This document shows, piece after piece, positions 1 through 11,530 of a DNA stretch of 64,000 nt. The stretch lies in assembly GCF_029784165.1 (NCBI RefSeq), contig NC_073696.1, positions 4,092,001 through 4,156,000 on the forward strand, read 5' to 3'. How positions within the stretch are numbered: the first letter of the stretch is position 1; every line of letters begins with the position of its first letter. Position numbers and translations under genes: made by a program. The notes below the pieces were generated by a model. The model saw nothing but the letters and a program-made list of their open reading frames with translations, was not told where the DNA came from and did not search any database. The stretch comes from Wyeomyia smithii. Taxonomy: Eukaryota > Arthropoda > Insecta > Diptera > Culicidae.

Positions 1-998
1 GAGTACGTTTACATGCAATTCAAAGCATTGGAACTAGCAGAAACAAATATAGTTTCACAAGTTCTCTCTATGCTACCGACGAACCAAAACCAATGATGCC
101 TACAATGTAAATGGGCTGACCAAAAAAGGACTGTGATAGTGCATTTTCATATTTAAATTTAGAAGCGCTGTTTAACTTGCCGTATTTTTTCTTATTTTGT
201 CTAATAAGATGGAAAGCAGGAACACATAAATAAAAATAATAGATGAAATTCGACTGCTTACTAAAGGAGGACGGCAGTTAAAAACATAACAACTGACTTA
301 GACTGACGAAAATCGGTATTTTACCCTACCCTAACTGAATAAAATTATTTTTTTATCAAACCGAACTGACTTACAACTCAATCCGAAAGATACGTAAAAA
401 AACAATAAGGGTAGCAACTGTGCCGAATAGCTTCTTATGGATACATTTGAAACTAAAAAAACTATGTTAGTTATTTTTCATTAGATTACCCTGCCACATG
501 AAAGAATTGAGAATATTATAAAAATACATCTTTTGCAACCGAAAGTGTAGTTCTAGCTATTTTGGTTTCTGACGTATTGTGGATTTCATCATATTTTCAA
601 GCAATGTATGAGGCGGTACATTTAAAAAGTGCCCAAAAAAGCGCAGCTGATCTCAGTGACTTTCAGTAGTAAGGTCAAGTACCTTTCATTCCATATACGT
701 AACGTGATGGAACATTGTGGAACTTTTAAAAAACTGCAGATAAAACTCGTCGATTCGTGTAACAGTTTATGTTGACTCACACGAGAGTATTGTACTATAA
801 TGAAGCTGTGTTGTGAATGTAATAATTATAATATTCTCATTTTTTTTCAGAGCATCAGTTTTAAGCAAAAATTAAATTAAAACCTAAATTAATCCACCTA
901 GCAGTGCAGAAACCTTTGTGATACTAACTATTACTACACATAAACTTAATATGCCAGTAAATCATAAATCGTTAAAAATTTAATTAAAAAGTAGGAGG
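1..998. other. AT-rich stretch without a recognisable gene
   Basis: I see no ORF with recognisable homology, no splice-consistent exon chain and no clear repeat boundary here. It is AT-rich non-coding sequence. Confidence 0.5.
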
Positions 999-999
999 G

Positions 1000-2330
1000 T
1001 GGTATTCAAGACACGACCGCATGACGTTGACTACCGTATTCTTAAAAAAAAAAATATTCAATTGAAGCAAATAGTAGAGGGAATTGCAACACTTCTTTTA
1101 CAAAACTTCTGTAACAAAATTTCGAGGCTCCAAAAGGTACCAGTTTCCGATTATTCTCGTCCAGAATTCCAGCCATTTTAGTATTTTGCAGTAGCCATTT
1201 ATTACTAACAGCCACCAGCATAACGGGTGAAACCGGCACGAGATGACCGGTACTATTTTGTCTTTCCTCCTTTCAGCTGCTAACACCTAGCGCTGTCGTG
1301 AAATTAACATCAACATAAACATGCATTTTTGCAAGGTTTTTTTCCGCTAGCAACAGCAATTGTAAAACATAAAATTCAACTAACCGCTTCTATTATAAAA
1401 CTGCGAGGCACCAAAAGGTGCCAGTTGCCGATTTCTTGTTTACTGGTTTCCGTCCAGAATTCCAGCCGTTTTAGTATTTTGCAGTAGCCACCAGCATCAC
1501 GGGTCAAACCGGCACGAGATGACCGGTACTATTTTGTTTTTCCTCCTTCTAGCTGCTAACACCGAGCGTCCGTATGTATCCGGTACGGTTTAATAATGAA
1601 ACTGATGGGGTGAAATGTTCGAACGATACGTTTTATACCAAGGCTTCGTCAGATAAATAGAAAGAGGGAGGGGCTACATAGATGATGGAATGGTAGAGAC
1701 AAATGTTTCTTGAAGGCTGCGCCGGCCGCTGTCATAATATTAACACCAACACAAACATGCATTTTTGCAAGGTTTTTTCCGCTAGCAGCAGCATTTGGTA
1801 AAACAGAAAATTTAATTAGCCGCTTCTGTACCAAAATTTCGAGGCACCAAAAGGTGCCAGTTGCCGATTATAGTTTCCTGGTTAGTCCGTCCAGAATTCC
1901 AGCCATTTAAGTGTTTTGCAGTAGCCATTTACTACTAAAGCCACCAGCATTACGGGTGAAACCGGCACGAGATGACCGGTACTATTTTGTATTTCCTCCT
2001 TTCAGCTGCTATCACCTAGCGTCCGCATGTCACTGGTGCGGTTTTGGAATCAGAATGATGGGGCGCCGTCCGCTGTCGTAAAATTAACACCAACAAAAAG
2101 ATGCATATTTGCAAGGTTTTTTCCGCTAGCAGCAGCATAAACATCGGAAACAGAAAGTGACAACAACAATAACAACAAAGTCAGATCGATTGTATCCGTT
2201 AGTGTCGACTGTGCTTGGGAAGAGAGGTAGTGATTGGCTGCGCGGTATGATCTAGACAATCGATATTAATTACCAATTTTTCAATAGTGTATCTCAAACA
2301 ATAGTTTGTTTTTGTTACATAAATTTAACC
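1000..2330. repeat. Locally repeated non-coding block, three diverged copies
   Basis: Two sequence modules recur. One, with 'cgaggcaccaaaaggtgccag' at its core, begins near 1121, 1402 and 1839. It continues through 'ccagaattccagcc' and 'ggcacgagatgaccggtac'. The other, 'atgcatttttgcaaggtttt', begins at 1321, 1758 and 2101. Spacing is about 280-440 bp. The core GGCACC-AAAA-GGTGCC is a perfect small hairpin in copies 2 and 3. The right end (2190-2330) resembles the repeat found at 13150 and 22340. No coding potential is evident; short ORFs here differ from copy to copy. Function unknown. Confidence 0.75.
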
Positions 2331-3462
2331 GTAAAAGAATTTCTGATCGATTGATGCCAAAACCTCGAAAACCTGATTATAGATGACTGCAAAATAAGCG
2401 CTCAAAACCTGACCACTTTTCTCTGGTTTTCCCTGGTTGAATTACTAGATTTTCAAATTCAGGGGCCTAACTTCGATATAGACGTTAGTCAACGTCAAAA
2501 GATAGTTTTCCGGAGGATAAACCAAATACGAATATTGAACCAATCCTCGACGTGGTTTTCACAAATATTGTGAATGTCATCACTGGAGTCTGGGTTAGGT
2601 TTTTTCGACCCTAAAACATTTTTTTATCCTGTCTAGGATAGAAACGATTTATGAATTTTTGACATAATTGAACGCCCAGAAACAATAAAGATAATAATGA
2701 TGCAGATTTCATTCTAGAACAGCAAATATGTTTGTCAGTTCATTGCAATACTATTGATATAATTCCTCATAATCCAAGCTTGAATACCACAATGACTTCG
2801 TTTTCAAAAATCACAAAATCTAGAAAAGAACATAATGATTGTAGATTATGCATTATCATCGGATATTTCCTACAAATTGCAGCAAAGTTCTACAAATTTG
2901 CTCTCAAGAAATTATAGTTCAGAGTTAGCCAGGAACGCGTTAAATGCTTTGTTACCGTATAAAAGTTACTTGAATCGTACGTGTGATTATTTTAAGGAAT
3001 CAACAAAAATCTTGATAAAATCTGTGAGGATTAAATGCTGAAAGATTTCATTGAAATTTATATAACTGCTGTTGAAAGTTGTTAGTTTAATTCTATTCCG
3101 AATGTATGATTTAGAAATGAAGGTTTTTCGCAAGACTTGAGGATTTGGGCTTTTTAAAGTGTATTCGAGAACGTTACTCTTCTTCAAGGCCTAGGCTGTA
3201 TGATTAAATACAAAACAATTCCAGAACTTTATAAAACTTGCTGCGACAACAAGAAGTGAGATAACATGGATACGCTGTCTGCACTGACTTTTAAATTAGA
3301 AAGCAATATTTATAATACACAAAAGCGTAGTGTATCAGGTGAGTAAGAAGCGAAGAAAAGGTTCAATAATTTTCACCAGTTAGGACGCACTACACAAAGT
3401 ATGTTACACAGTTCAGATGTCTCTAACTCTTAGTTTCTTTTGAGAAATAAATAGCGGTTGAA

Positions 3463-3535
3463 AAAAGAGAGAGCAAGAGAAAAAGAGAGAAAGGGAGATA
3501 GAAAAAAAAGAATGATAGAGAGAGAAATGATCCAA
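3463..3535. repeat. GA-rich low-complexity tract
   Basis: Purine-only stretch made mostly of gaga and aaag units. Simple repeat. Confidence 0.8.
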
Positions 3536-3624
3536 AATGTAAAATATTTTATGTTTAAAAATTCTGATTTATATTAGCATTCAAGTAAATGATAGAAAAA
3601 ACTCGCTCAGTGTGATTTTTAAAG

Positions 3625-4240
3625 AGCTTGGAGCTTGCATTTGCACTTGTATTCACCTAAATCGGATAATGCGTTTTGTAAGAAAGATGGGATTTTTTCT
3701 TGTTTTTCTTTGTTTGATTTTGATTTACCACACCGATAAACAACATATTTACAGCTACACACGTACATAAACACATACACATATATACAGGCAATGTTCA
3801 TTTAGTTGAACTGAGTCGATTGGTATACAACACTTGGTTCTCAACAGATTCATTTTGTGTTTAAAGTTAAATATCCTATGTTAAAAAAATACTCTTTGAT
3901 CAATATCTCGTAATCTAGGCCAATAATCAAAAATCCACTCAGTAGCATTCTGGGGGAGCACAGTAGCTTTCATTTGCATATAAAATCATCGAAATCGGAT
4001 ATTGCGTTCTATAAGGAAGGTGCGTTAGTATTTTGCGGCACATACATACAGACAACATACATACACACACACATACACACACACATACACACACACATAC
4101 ACACACACATACACACGAACAGACATTGTTCAGTTCGTCGAGCTGAGTCGAATGGTATATACGGTTCAGCCCTTAGGATCTTGGATCTATTTTGTGTTTT
4201 CCGACCGATTTTATAACCTTTGTTTAGTATAACAAAGGTA
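3625..4240. repeat. Two diverged copies of a dispersed repeat with an internal (CA)n microsatellite
   Basis: Copy one (about 3625-3870) and copy two (about 3955-4215) share the order 'catttgca', 'aaatcggata..gcgtt', a CA/TACA-rich tract, then 'gagctgagtcgaatggtata'-like sequence and 'ttttgtgttt'. The CA tract of the second copy, 4040-4125, is a clean alternating cacaca/tacaca microsatellite. The 80- and 97-residue ORFs across it are translations of the simple repeat. From memory, this repeat type is common in Aedes genomes; that is recollection, not a search. Confidence 0.7.
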
Positions 4241-4775
4241 AAAATAGAAGTTTTTTTCTTCGACCAAAAATCCTTCAAACAACTAGATATTTCACATTTC
4301 ATAAAAAATTTTGATTTGTCATTCGGAACGAAACATCGAAATCTTCACACATACCCCCTTAGTTATGGATATAACATTGCAGCATAAAAATATTTAAAGA
4401 GTCATAAAATTTTTGTGAAGACACCAGTAACAGAGAATTCACATTTTTTTCGTAAAAGCTAATGTTATGCGTCTTTCTTGAATTCGTCCCACTGTGCACA
4501 ATCCAAAATTAGTCCATTTTTTCAATGCACACCTTAACCAGAATGTAACTAAAAAGTTATAAAAGCGACATAAGTTTAGATGGGCGATGGGGTAAATTTA
4601 TTTTATCAACAACTAACGTTTACCAGTAATTTTTACTTCTTTAGTTAGTTTGGTAGGTATTTTTTTATTTTTGACAGTGTTTGGTTTTCTTGGAGAAACA
4701 AAAAGAATAAGCTCTACGTACCTCATCAACTTTTTTTGTAAATGAGATAGAACGGAAGCATATTCCATGGTATTA

Positions 4776-5763
4776 GGGGAACTGCTCCATTATTCATCTC
4801 ATTAAGCCGATATTCCCGAAGAATGCACTGATTAAACAACATATTTTCATGAAATCATTGAACAAATAAACAAAATACGCTTACGTGCTCTTATAGAATC
4901 GTTCAGTATTGTATATTTAATAAATTTAGCTAGATTTATCTTGAATTTTGTACAACAAACCATTTTGCACAAGGCTTCCATATCCATCTCAAAACTTAAA
5001 TCACTGCTCAGTTATTCATCTCACGACGCCCCCATATTCATCACACTGCAATGCACTGTTAATCATGAATGAATCACATTATCGTGAATGAACGTAGCCG
5101 CAGCCCGTCGTAGTTGTTTACGTGCAAATATGGTAACCTAGGTAACCACTGCAGTGCTGTCCATTTATACCAATTATGTCGGATTAATTCAACATTTTCA
5201 GTATGATTTGTTCGTATTAACAGAAACTGATTTGGCAACTTTTTATTTTCTTCAAGGCAGTGAAAACAGATAAAAATACATACAGTTGAAATTTAGGAAT
5301 TGCAAAAATTCATCTCATATATTTCTGCTAATTCAAGCAGGTTTTAGGAAATTTAAGGTGAACCTTTCAAAGTTTAAAGTATTCTTAGTGTAGTGAGTGA
5401 TTTTATTTAGTGATTAAAATAAAAAATGGTGCGCTAGTGATGAGAATAACTTTGGTTGGCTGCTAAACGAGTCCCGTTGTAACCGTACATAAGAATGCGC
5501 AGATTTTGTTTTCCGAGGTAGGTGATTGAAATAAATGAGTTTTTGAGTGCAGATGCCTGACTATTATATCAAATTTAGAGCTTTTAAGTGAGTTTTTGAG
5601 GTTTCTACTTAATGAGTAATCTAAAGTGAACTAAGAAGAATCCATTCCATGGAATATCAGATTGGTTTAAGAAGAAAATATGCGTTTTTTCCTGTTTTCA
5701 ATTGTGTTTACATGTTGAATGAGATGAATATACGGGCTGAGATGAATAATGGAGCAGTTCCCC
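4776..5763. mobile_element. MITE-like element with 25-bp perfect terminal inverted repeats
   Basis: The left end (4776-4800, starting GGGGAACTGCTCC) is the exact reverse complement of the right end (5739-5763). Both ends are flanked by TA, the target used by Tc1/mariner-type elements. The interior, just under 1 kb, has no transposase ORF, so the element is non-autonomous. A related pair of ends occurs at 60876 and 61089. Family assignment is inference. Confidence 0.75.
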
Positions 5764-6520
5764 TACACGGAAAGTATGTCGTATTTTGTCAGAATAGACC
5801 CGCTGAAGAACAAACCAGGGAGAAAAATTTCTGCAAGTGCTAGGGACCATTACTGCGAATTTATCAGAGGAAAAAGTTTCTTTCAAGCTAGTAGAAGACA
5901 GTTTTCTAGAACAAAACTCAGAATATTTTGAAATTATTAACAACCTTAGTGTAACAAAATCAGTTGAATTCAGAGGTAGGGAGAGTTTCAAAGCCATTAA
6001 TCTTCCAACCATTTACAGTTTCTAGTCTAGAATCAATAAAAAATCTCTAATCAGTTACTATATCTATAAAATCAGAGAAAAAACGACGAATGACTTGTTA
6101 TCAACGACATCGATGAATTGTTTCACGCCTGAACCGTGAACACAACAGATTGTAAACAAAAATGATCACTCTGTGATTACATGTTGGGTATAGATAGCAA
6201 GCTTCTCCCTGCTTTCATTGCGCAAAGTTCAAAATACGATGAGTAATAATTAAATTATAAATAACTAATATCATTTTTATCATCGACCAGAATCGTTGTT
6301 TCTAGGACGAAAATTCGGAGACATGATGAAAGCGTATTTTTAATACACTTAATTATCTAATTTCAATTTCATTGCATACCACCGAAATAAAGAATTTTAA
6401 CCTTGTCTGTATTGCACAGGATTAAGGCTGGACTTTCGTCTAGGTGTTGACGATAAATCGTAACTCGTACCCGTAAATACAATAAACATTATGTAATCGC
6501 AAGATGAGTCCCGACCGATA
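5764..6520. other. Upstream region of the first CRAL-TRIO gene, no gene seen
   Basis: AT-rich sequence with short, mutually overlapping ORFs that show no recognisable domains. The last few hundred bases presumably hold regulatory sequence for the gene starting at 6604, but I can only name its TATA box. Confidence 0.4.
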
Positions 6521-6529
6521 TCGGCTACT

Positions 6530-6537
6530 TATATAAG
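6530..6537 (+). promoter_or_regulatory. TATA box of the first CRAL-TRIO gene
   Basis: TATATAAG lies 67-74 bases upstream of the ATG at 6604. That leaves room for a transcription start about 30 bases downstream and a short leader. Confidence 0.55.
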
Positions 6538-6603
6538 CAGTGCAACCAAAATGCAGCCAATTGGTAAAGTATTATTGTTGACTTCAATTGTTTCGTGCCG
6601 AAA

Positions 6604-7588
6604 ATGTCCGCTCCGTTCGACGTCGATGTTACCCCGCCCAGTGCGGAGGTGATGGAAATCGCCCGCAAGGAACTTCGCGAAACCCCGGAAGTCAGGGAGG
6701 CAGCCATCGCGGAGCTGAGAAAGCTGTTGAAAGCCACACCAGATCTAAACTTCCCCGACGATGATGCCTTTTTGCTGCTCTATCTGCGTCCGACGCACTT
6801 TTATCCGGAAAGTGCGATTAAATAGGTGAATGTAGAAGATATATTTGTTTAGTACAGTTCTAACTAGTCGCAATGTCTTTTTCCAGATGCGTAGTGTAGC
6901 TCAGTTCCAAAAGAGTAATTCTGACCTGTTGAAGGACTTGATGCCGGCTGACATAAAGAATGAGATCATGAACTTCGGCGTCGTGACAGTTTTGACGAAT
7001 CGCGATCAACTGGGCCGTCGAGTGGTGATTGTCAAGCAGGGAGACGTTTGGGATCCGAAGGCCCTCAACGAGGATAAAATCTTCGCTATTTTGTACACCG
7101 TGCACAAGTTGGCAGCGTTGGAACCGATTACGCAGATTTGTGGAGCTGTGGTTATCTATGATTTCGAGGGACTCGGCATGAAACAGATCAACGGAATATC
7201 GGTTGGTGGAGTTAAGCGATTGTTGACCTTCATCCAGGAGGCGGCACCTCTACGCATGAAAGCGGTCCATTTTGTTAAGGAACCCACACTGTTCAGTATG
7301 GTTTGGACACTGATGAAGCCGTTGGTTAAGGAGAAGCTGAAGGCCAGGGTGAGTGATCTGGGCTCTGTATTATTGTTCGACTTTTTTGTCAACCTTCGAT
7401 TTATTCCATAGATGTTCTTCCACGGTGATGATATGAAGAAGCTCCATAAACACATCGATCCCAACAATCTACCAGCTAATTATGGTGGAAATATGCCAGT
7501 TTTGACTTACGCCTCGAAAGAATGGTATCCGGCGTTGGAGAAGCATTCCGAGTTTATTAAGAAGTTCAATTCTGCTGGATTTAAATAA
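6604..7588 (+). pseudogene. CRAL-TRIO domain protein gene (alpha-tocopherol transfer protein-like), copy 1, with a premature stop
   Basis: Exons are 6604-6825, 6887-7348 and 7412-7588, with GT/AG introns of 61 and 63 bp. Exon 1 carries the CRAL-TRIO N-terminal helical region (PDLNFPDDDAFLLLYLRP). Exons 2-3 carry the lipid-binding fold (VVIYDFEGLGMKQ, then LPANYGG near the end). Exons 2 and 3 have exactly the lengths (462 and 177 bases) of the neighbour at 8226, so the two are tandem duplicates. The family carries hydrophobic ligands such as tocopherol, retinoids or phosphoinositides between membranes. The oddity is that the last codon of exon 1 (6823-6825) is TAG where the neighbour has TTG, directly before the splice donor. 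No alternative donor I tried avoids a stop. An ATG opens exon 2, so a 212-residue protein lacking the N-terminal domain could still be made. It may be a nonsense allele, a recent pseudogene or an assembly error. The ATG at 6604 has a good context (aaaATG). Confidence 0.75.
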
Positions 7589-8117
7589 ATTATTGATACA
7601 ATAACATTCAAATATGATTCGAGCAAATTTAGACAATTTGACGCCAGTTGAGTATCACATTTCACCAGAAAACCTAGACTAATTACCATATCAAGACTGA
7701 AGCCACCTCCCAAGTTCATCGTTATCTCCAAAATGTTCAAAGTACACAGTTTCAAAAAAATGCTGAACGTTCATCAACTGCAATCGATAAGAAATTGACG
7801 CTCAGACGCTGAGGAGTATTTCCATACCAAATGACTGATTGGATTTTTTACAAAGCGTTTTTAATTCTCTTTACCAGTTGTATACCCAATTCCTTTGACC
7901 AAGAAGTTTAATTAAAGTTTGGCGTATTTTTAGGTCGTTTAAGCTGGAAACACTCAGAGTGTGGCTTTTGTTCCTTTATCATCAAATACAGAACCTGTAA
8001 ATAACCTGCAAAAGTAAACACCATCATAAACCGAACCCTCTTATGACTTAGTTCAATAAAATACAATTATGTAATCAATACAATTCGGTCCCCAAGCTAG
8101 CCAACCCCTGTGGGTGA

Positions 8118-8167
8118 GATAAGCTACCGCCAGCTAAGTCAGTGCGCTACTTATACGACGCGATAAG
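8118..8167 (+). promoter_or_regulatory. Promoter region of the second CRAL-TRIO gene with two GATA motifs
   Basis: GATAAG occurs at 8118-8123 and 8162-8167, bracketing a weak TATA-like 'ttatacg' near 8151. An initiator-like 'ttagtcgg' follows near 8180. GATA sites are typical of midgut and fat-body genes in insects; that role here is inference. Confidence 0.35.
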
Positions 8168-8225
8168 CCAGTTCGATGTTTAGTCGGAAAAGGTTCACGC
8201 ACCGTAGAAGACACAAATCACAACG

Positions 8226-9203
8226 ATGTCCTTCGAAATTGATCAGAGCCCCCCAAGTGCCGAGTTGCTTGAGGTAGCCCGCCAGGAACTCCGTGAAACC
8301 CCAGAAGTACGAGCGGCTGCCATAGCAGAGCTACGCAAACTACTCGCAGCCGCTTCCGATCTGTACTTCCCGGATGATGACGATTTCTTGATAATCTTTC
8401 TGCGGCCAACACATTTCTACCCGGAAAGTGCGATCAAATTGGTAAGTTGGGCAAAAAACTTGTAAAAAAGCAGACGGATTCTGACAATTCGTTTTCAACT
8501 TTTCAGATGCGCAATGTAGCCGAATTCAAAAAGGCGCACTCCGACTTGCTAAAGGATCTTCTTCCGGTGGATTTGAAGGAAGACATCATCAACAACAACG
8601 TTGTCTCGGTGCTAAAGCAGCGGGACCAAAAGGGACGCCGTATGTTGATCGTCAAAATGGGTGAAGCCTGGGATCCCAAATCGATTAGCGAGGATAAGGT
8701 GTTCGCCATCCTGTACACCGTGCAAAAGCTGGCCGTTATGGAGCCGAGTACGCAGATCAGCGGTGCGGTTGTGATTTACGACTTCGAAGGTCTCGGCATG
8801 AAGCAGATCAAGGGGATGTCACCGAGCGCGGCTAAACGGTTACTCACCTTCATCCAGGAAGCGACTCCGGTCCGCATGAAGGCGGTTCATTTCGTCAAAG
8901 AACCGGTGCTGTTCAACATGGTCTGGACGCTGATGAAACCGTTCGTCAAGGAAAAGCTAAAGAGTCGAGTAAGTTTTTAAATTTTTTCAGTAAGAATAAA
9001 CATTTCATTGTGCGTCGAATCGATAGATGTTCTTCCACGGTGACGATATGAAGAAGCTGCACAAACATGTCGACCCAGGCTGTCTGCCTGCCAACTACGG
9101 AGGAACTCTTCCGGTGCTGGACTATGGCTCGAAAGAATGGTACCCGACCATGGAGAAGCACACCGATTTTATCAAGAAATTCAACACTGCCGGATTCAAG
9201 TAG
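8226..9203 (+). CDS. CRAL-TRIO domain protein (alpha-tocopherol transfer protein-like), copy 2
   Basis: Exons are 8226-8441, 8507-8968 and 9027-9203, all phase 0 with GT/AG introns of 65 and 58 bp, giving 284 residues, normal for the family. Residues about 10-72 form the CRAL-TRIO N-terminal region, ending DDDDFLIIFLRPTHFYPESA. About 95-250 form the lipid-binding domain, with GAVVIYDFEGLGMKQ and the C-terminal LPANYGG motif at 246-252. There is no signal peptide or membrane segment, as expected for a cytosolic carrier of hydrophobic ligands; the actual ligand cannot be read from sequence. It sits 637 bp downstream of its close paralogue in the same orientation, and unlike that copy its reading frame is intact. 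The start is the first in-frame ATG. Confidence 0.92.
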
Positions 9204-9357
9204 CAACATTATCATCGTCATCTTCACAATGCATTGTAGATAGTAGAATTGTTATCTAATCGTTCACTAATAATAACACTTCGTTGTTGGGTTCCAATAC
9301 CTGATTCGGTCTGTATATTTACAACTCAGTGCACCTGATAGCTGCAGTATTTTTTAA

Positions 9358-9363
9358 AATAAA
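9358..9363 (+). terminator. Polyadenylation signal of the second CRAL-TRIO gene
   Basis: AATAAA lies 155 bases after the stop codon at 9203 and is the first canonical signal downstream. It is followed by a T-rich tract near 9390-9410. Confidence 0.55.
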
Positions 9364-9479
9364 TCATTTCACTCAATGGTGGTTGAGTCAATTTTGTTTT
9401 TTTTTTGTTCTTTTAAACTATATTTTGTCAAATTATACACTATTCGACTTTTTTGCTTCAATTTCAAGGTCAGCGAGTG

Positions 9480-9691
9480 ACTGTCTGGTCTAAAAGCAAA
9501 GCCTTGGTGCTACATTCCGATTCGGAACTTGACCTTCTGTTTGTTATACAAAGACTTCAGACTGTTTAGTGTACAGGACAATTGCTGGGCTAGCGCTACG
9601 ATCCTACCGACACTTAAAGTCTCTCCCGAGCTGAGAATCGAACCTACGACGACTGGCTTGTTAGGCCAGCAACGTACCTCGAGACCACCAC
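9480..9691 (-). mobile_element. tRNA-derived SINE
   Basis: Read on the minus strand from 9691, the sequence starts with a box A-like stretch (tggtctcgaggtacgttgc). A box B, GGTTCGATTCT, follows at 9645-9633, with a tRNA-like arm between. A non-tRNA body then continues past 9540. This is the layout of a tRNA-related SINE transcribed by RNA polymerase III. It resembles the Feilai-type SINEs of Aedes, but I have only memory to support that name. The 64-residue plus-strand ORF across it is not a gene. It is not an intact tRNA: the sequence does not close into a full acceptor stem. Confidence 0.65.
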
Positions 9692-10289
9692 AAAATCTTT
9701 GTTTAACAGGTTTTCTGCTCTAAAACTAACCGATATGCATAAAAGAATTGAAAGCTTTACTTTGTGGTGTTTTAAAACAACACTGCGACTCTATCGCAGA
9801 ATAATTTTTTAATAATTACTTGTGTTAACAGTAACTTAAAAGTTGACTTTTTGTTAGTATAATTTCTGATAATGCAGACATTCTCACTTACCATTAACCT
9901 TATTTAAATTTATTTTTCAAGACAGTCAGCACTAGTCGGAAATCTCGCCATTTTTTTGTTTCCGCTATTTTGACAACAAAAGGAAAAACAAAAAACATCC
10001 AGATAAAGCACTTCTAGCTGTTAAGTTTTCTTCGTTAGAGCCTAGTGAGCTGTTCTAATGAATTATATTTCTAAAAAAACAAAAATACATATATTTTGAA
10101 ACGTTATCAGCAATGCTGTTTTAAAACCACATTGCGCATTTAGAGGTAAATAGTTCGAATGACTGCGAGATTTTTTGTTGTTTATATTACTGATTTTTAA
10201 CCTAATGGTTTTTAAAGTTCTTTAACCTTTATCTTCAGTGACTTTTCGAGCATGTAAATTTACGATTCAATTCTTTTCTGATCGGACTT

Positions 10290-10500
10290 CGGGAGCACAT
10301 GCCTCAAGCAGTCAAAGTTACAACTTTTTCACTGAAGAAAAAAAAGCACAGGTAGTAGGTACCAAGCTAACATTTAAGTTTTTTTACTCTCAACATTTCT
10401 GTAAAGGCGCCTCAAGAACTGATCCAACGTGTGAAACTGTATCCGGTTGGATCGTAAGGGCCGTTGGTTGTGTTCTTTGATATAAAGCGAAGGAAATAAA
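10290..10500 (+). pseudogene. Degenerate LINE ORF1 fragment
   Basis: The block 'ggcgcctcaagaactgatcc...' to 'aatacgatgcaaatttcaaag' is a decayed copy of the better preserved fragment at 11190-11530. It shares the phrases for a GAPQ..LLQR / RPLVVFF / ..NTM.VSKD peptide. Frames are broken, so it is non-functional. Confidence 0.5.
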
Positions 10501-11189
10501 TACGATGCAAATTTCAAAGGATTTGGTTAAAAATTTTTAAACTATATCAAAATAGGGTAGGGAACATATTTTAAACAGCTTAAGCCGCCTGTGGATTGAG
10601 AATCCATACTCGAAATCTGTAAGGTGAGATGGCCAATGGGTAGTAAGACTAAGAATAGTCCGAGTTTGTGAATAACAAGAAAAGTGTATTAAAAACTTCC
10701 TGTAGCATCATAAATTTAAATAAGTTCGATTTCAACTTAATAATTTGTGTTCTGTAATTGAATTACTTCCTAAGTCTTCTCTATTTTCAGTAATTATTTC
10801 TAATTTCAGAAACAATGTACGCGTAATCTTTCACAAGGTCGTACTTTCACTGACTCGAGAGCACTCATATAACTAAAAGTTTCAACTGGAGCTGCATTTT
10901 TCATAAGTAGTTATTTAATCTTCTCGCAAATACATGTGGTAGAATTTAGGGTTAACTCAAGATAGCGTATCAAATATTAGCATATAATTCACACAATTTT
11001 AGATCAATCGTTGCATACCGAATAATTTAGATACTAATTAGCCTTTAAGCTTAATTTTTAGCACTAGATATGTTAGTTTGGATAGAAAATAATTTATTAA
11101 TAATTTTATTAGGAGCCGCACTTCACACTCAGTTTGATTAATGTGATTCCAGTGATGTAACCTCACTCGTTTTTCCGTCTAATACATCC

Positions 11190-11530
11190 GGATACGAGGC
11201 CCCGAGATTCTCTAAAGGAGCGCCTCAAGAGCTGCTTCAGCGTATGAAATTGTACCCGGCAGGATCGGTGAGACCGTTGGTTGTGTTCTTTCGACCCGAA
11301 GCGAAGAAAATTAATACGATGCGAGTTTCAAAAGATATTGCTAAAAGGTATTCAGACGTTACAGAGATCACCAAAGTCCGCAAAATAAGTTTCGTGTTTT
11401 GGTGTCAAGTCTCAACTAAGCAAACGAGATTGCTGCTTTCGAGCTTTTTACGCGAAAGAATCACGTGCACATTCCAGCGTAGTGGAGATCGACGGCGTGG
11501 TCTGTTGCAACTTTAGGTGTGGGTTTAAGA
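11190..11530 (+). pseudogene. LINE ORF1 (gag-like protein) fragment
   Basis: The frame of the 90-residue ORF at 11244-11516 reads RPLVVFFRPEAKKINTMRVS and then SDVTEITKVRK. This matches the RRM-like region of ORF1 proteins in jockey/LOA-type LINEs. Near 11400 the homology moves to another frame, where VVEIDGVV follows, so there is at least one frameshift. Both ends are truncated. It is a dead fragment; the same protein type recurs on the minus strand at 30030-30600. Confidence 0.55.

Noticed and set aside
3974..4302. ORFs with His-Thr or Cys-Val repeats
   Set aside because: Translations of the (CA)n microsatellite in a dispersed repeat.
9601..9691. Possible tRNA gene on the minus strand
   Set aside because: It has a good box B, but box A is diverged and no acceptor stem closes. 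The sequence continues as a SINE body.
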